Positions 5,791-7,896 of a stretch of 7,896 nucleotides of DNA are shown here, piece by piece. The notes under the pieces were generated by a model, which was not told the DNA's origin, ran no database searches, and saw only the letters and a program-made list of their open reading frames with translations. A program made the translations under genes and the position numbers. The stretch is from positions 1-7,896 of the forward strand of contig JBGOUJ010000370.1 in assembly GCA_041477005.1 (NCBI GenBank). The letters run 5' to 3'. How positions within the stretch are numbered: the stretch's first letter is position 1; each line of letters starts with the position of its first letter. This DNA comes from JBGOUJ01 sp041477005 (GTDB lineage: Bacteria; Acidobacteriota; Terriglobia; Bryobacterales; JACQDG01).

Positions 5791-6969
5791 ATGCAGGAAT
5801 CTAAAACGCCGGGTAGCGGCGCCGTCCTGGCTCTGGAGGACGGCAGCGTCTTCGAGGGCCTCAGCCTGGGAGCGAAAGCGGAGTGCTATGGGGAAGTCGT
5901 TTTCAACACCGCTATCACCGGCTACCAGGAAATCTTCACGGACCCATCCTATAGCGGCCAGATTGTCGTCCTGACCAATCCGCAGATCGGCAACTACGGG
6001 GCGAACGCCGAAGACAGCGAGTCGGCGCGGCCTTATATCGAGGGTCTGGTGGTGCGCGAGTTTTCGGCGATCGCCAGCAACTGGCGGTCGAAGGAGCACG
6101 CGGCCGATTTTCTGTCGCGTGCGAGCATCCCGATCATCTCCGAGCTCGACACCCGCCTGCTCGTACGGCGGCTGCGCACGGCCGGAGTGATGCGGGGCGT
6201 GATCTCGTCGATCGAGCGGGACCCGGCGAAGCTGGTCGACAAAGCGCGGCACGGGCCGTCGATGGCCGGACTCGACCTGGCCACGCCGGTTTCAACCAAG
6301 CACCGCTACGAGTGGACGAAGGGAGTCGACGCCTGCTCGCCCCCGGAGCACGTGGGCGAGGCGCCGGAGCCGCGGCTGCACGTCGTCGCCTACGATTTCG
6401 GGATCAAGCGAAACATCCTGCGGCGGCTGGTGCACGTGGGGTGCCGCGTGACGGTAGTGCCGGCGCTGACGAGCGCCGAGGATGTGCTCGAACTGAAGCC
6501 CGACGGCGTCTTTCTGTCGAACGGTCCGGGCGACCCGGAGCCGCTGGTGGAGCAGGCGGCCAACGTCAGAAAGCTCATCGGGCGCGTGCCGATCTTCGGG
6601 ATTTGCCTGGGGCACCAGATCCTGGGCCTGGCGATGGGCGGCAAGACCTACAAGCTGAAGTTCGGCCACCGGGGGGCGAACCATCCAGTGATCAACCTGA
6701 CGAATCAGCGGGTGGAGATCACCTCGCACAACCACGGGTTTGCGGTGGATCCGGATTCGCTCCGCGCGAGCGAGGTCGAGATCACGCACAGGAACCTGAA
6801 CGACCAGACCCTGGAAGGCTTCCGACACCGGAGCGAGCCGGTCTTCTGCGTGCAATACCATCCGGAGGCGGCGCCGGGGCCGCACGATTCGCACTACCTG
6901 TTTGATGAGTTTGTGAAGATGATGAGCGGCCGGGAAACCGGATTTGGAACCACAGATGAACACAGATGA
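5791..6969 (+). CDS. carA: Carbamoyl-phosphate synthase small (glutaminase) subunit
   Basis: CarA hydrolyses glutamine and channels ammonia to CarB, which makes carbamoyl phosphate for pyrimidine and arginine synthesis in the cytoplasm. It has 392 residues, close to the usual 360-390. The N-terminal CPSase domain shows LEDGSVFEG (15-23), GEVVFNTAITGYQEI (34-48), DPSYSGQIVVLTNPQIGNYG (51-70) and ISELDTRLLVRRLR (116-129). The class I glutamine amidotransferase domain has YDFGIKRNILR (201-211), SNGPGDPEP (243-251), nucleophile C272 in FGICLGHQ, and H357/E359 in QYHPEA completing the triad. The ATG at 5791 opens the conserved part; the frame runs further upstream without family similarity. The last residues, from about GTTDEHR, are encoded by a 10-bp tandem repeat and probably replaced or extended the original tail. 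carB follows after 21 bp, so the two form an operon. Confidence 0.97.
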   Translation: MQESKTPGSGAVLALEDGSVFEGLSLGAKAECYGEVVFNTAITGYQEIFTDPSYSGQIVVLTNPQIGNYGANAEDSESARPYIEGLVVREFSAIASNWRSKEHAADFLSRASIPIISELDTRLLVRRLRTAGVMRGVISSIERDPAKLVDKARHGPSMAGLDLATPVSTKHRYEWTKGVDACSPPEHVGEAPEPRLHVVAYDFGIKRNILRRLVHVGCRVTVVPALTSAEDVLELKPDGVFLSNGPGDPEPLVEQAANVRKLIGRVPIFGICLGHQILGLAMGGKTYKLKFGHRGANHPVINLTNQRVEITSHNHGFAVDPDSLRASEVEITHRNLNDQTLEGFRHRSEPVFCVQYHPEAAPGPHDSHYLFDEFVKMMSGRETGFGTTDEHR

Positions 6970-6976
6970 ACACGGA
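6951..6976. repeat. 10-bp tandem repeat across the carA stop codon
   Basis: The unit cacagatgaa occurs twice exactly (6951-6960 and 6961-6970) and is followed by a partial third copy, cacgga. The carA TGA at 6967-6969 lies in the second copy. Similar cacagatgaacacagatgaa strings recur between genes in many GC-rich environmental bacteria (recollection, not checked here), which suggests a dispersed element in the operon. Confidence 0.6.
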
Positions 6977-6990
6977 TTCGGGATCAGTGA

Positions 6991-7896
<906 letters not shown>

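Noticed and set aside
5785..6252. Extension of the minus-strand kinase frame through carA to an ATG at 6252
   Set aside because: This part is antisense to the conserved carA coding sequence and has no CheB/CheR similarity, so it is not the true kinase N-terminus.

Overview
This is a GC-rich bacterial window. It holds six recognisable gene units plus short non-coding stretches with some structure. The mix (a CheB/CheR-type hybrid sensor kinase remnant, a Tat-exported RidA-like protein, adjacent carA-carB, GC-rich codons) would fit Acidobacteriota, perhaps a Solibacter/Bryobacter-like lineage. That is an inference from general impression; no marker gene here settles the taxonomy.

Layout. Positions 1-297 carry no convincing complete gene but contain two perfect palindromes (36-49 and 175-194). 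A radical SAM protein with a SPASM-like cysteine-rich C-terminus follows (298-1317, +, GTG start). A 197-nt spacer (1318-1514) contains a strong hairpin, probably part of a dispersed element, and a good Shine-Dalgarno. Next is a RidA/YjgF-family protein with a Tat signal peptide (1515-1961, +). A family 2 glycosyltransferase (1964-2683, -) converges on it with only two bases between the stop codons. That gene diverges, across 47 bp, from type I signal peptidase lepB (2731-3300, +).

From 3373 to about 5730 the minus strand encodes a hybrid sensor histidine kinase (coiled coil, PAS repeats, HisKA, HATPase, receiver) that looks broken twice. An in-frame TAG at 4774-4776 interrupts its third PAS domain. 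The 5' end is missing: homology starts abruptly in the coiled-coil linker that, in full-length relatives, follows CheB and CheR domains, and carA begins about 60 bp beyond that point.

The right end is the carbamoyl-phosphate synthetase operon. carA (glutaminase subunit, 5791-6969) is followed after 21 bp by carB (6991 to the window edge, first 302 residues). A 10-bp tandem repeat spans the carA stop codon and supplies the last few CarA residues. CarAB makes carbamoyl phosphate for pyrimidine and arginine synthesis. LepB could in principle remove the signal peptide of the RidA-like protein. No operon links the radical SAM, RidA-like, glycosyltransferase and kinase genes into one pathway.

I did not find a convincing new multi-gene system. 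The best leads are the decaying kinase beside carA, the exported RidA-like protein with a shortened first strand, the orphan radical SAM/SPASM protein with a 20-bp palindrome upstream, and the repeat elements.
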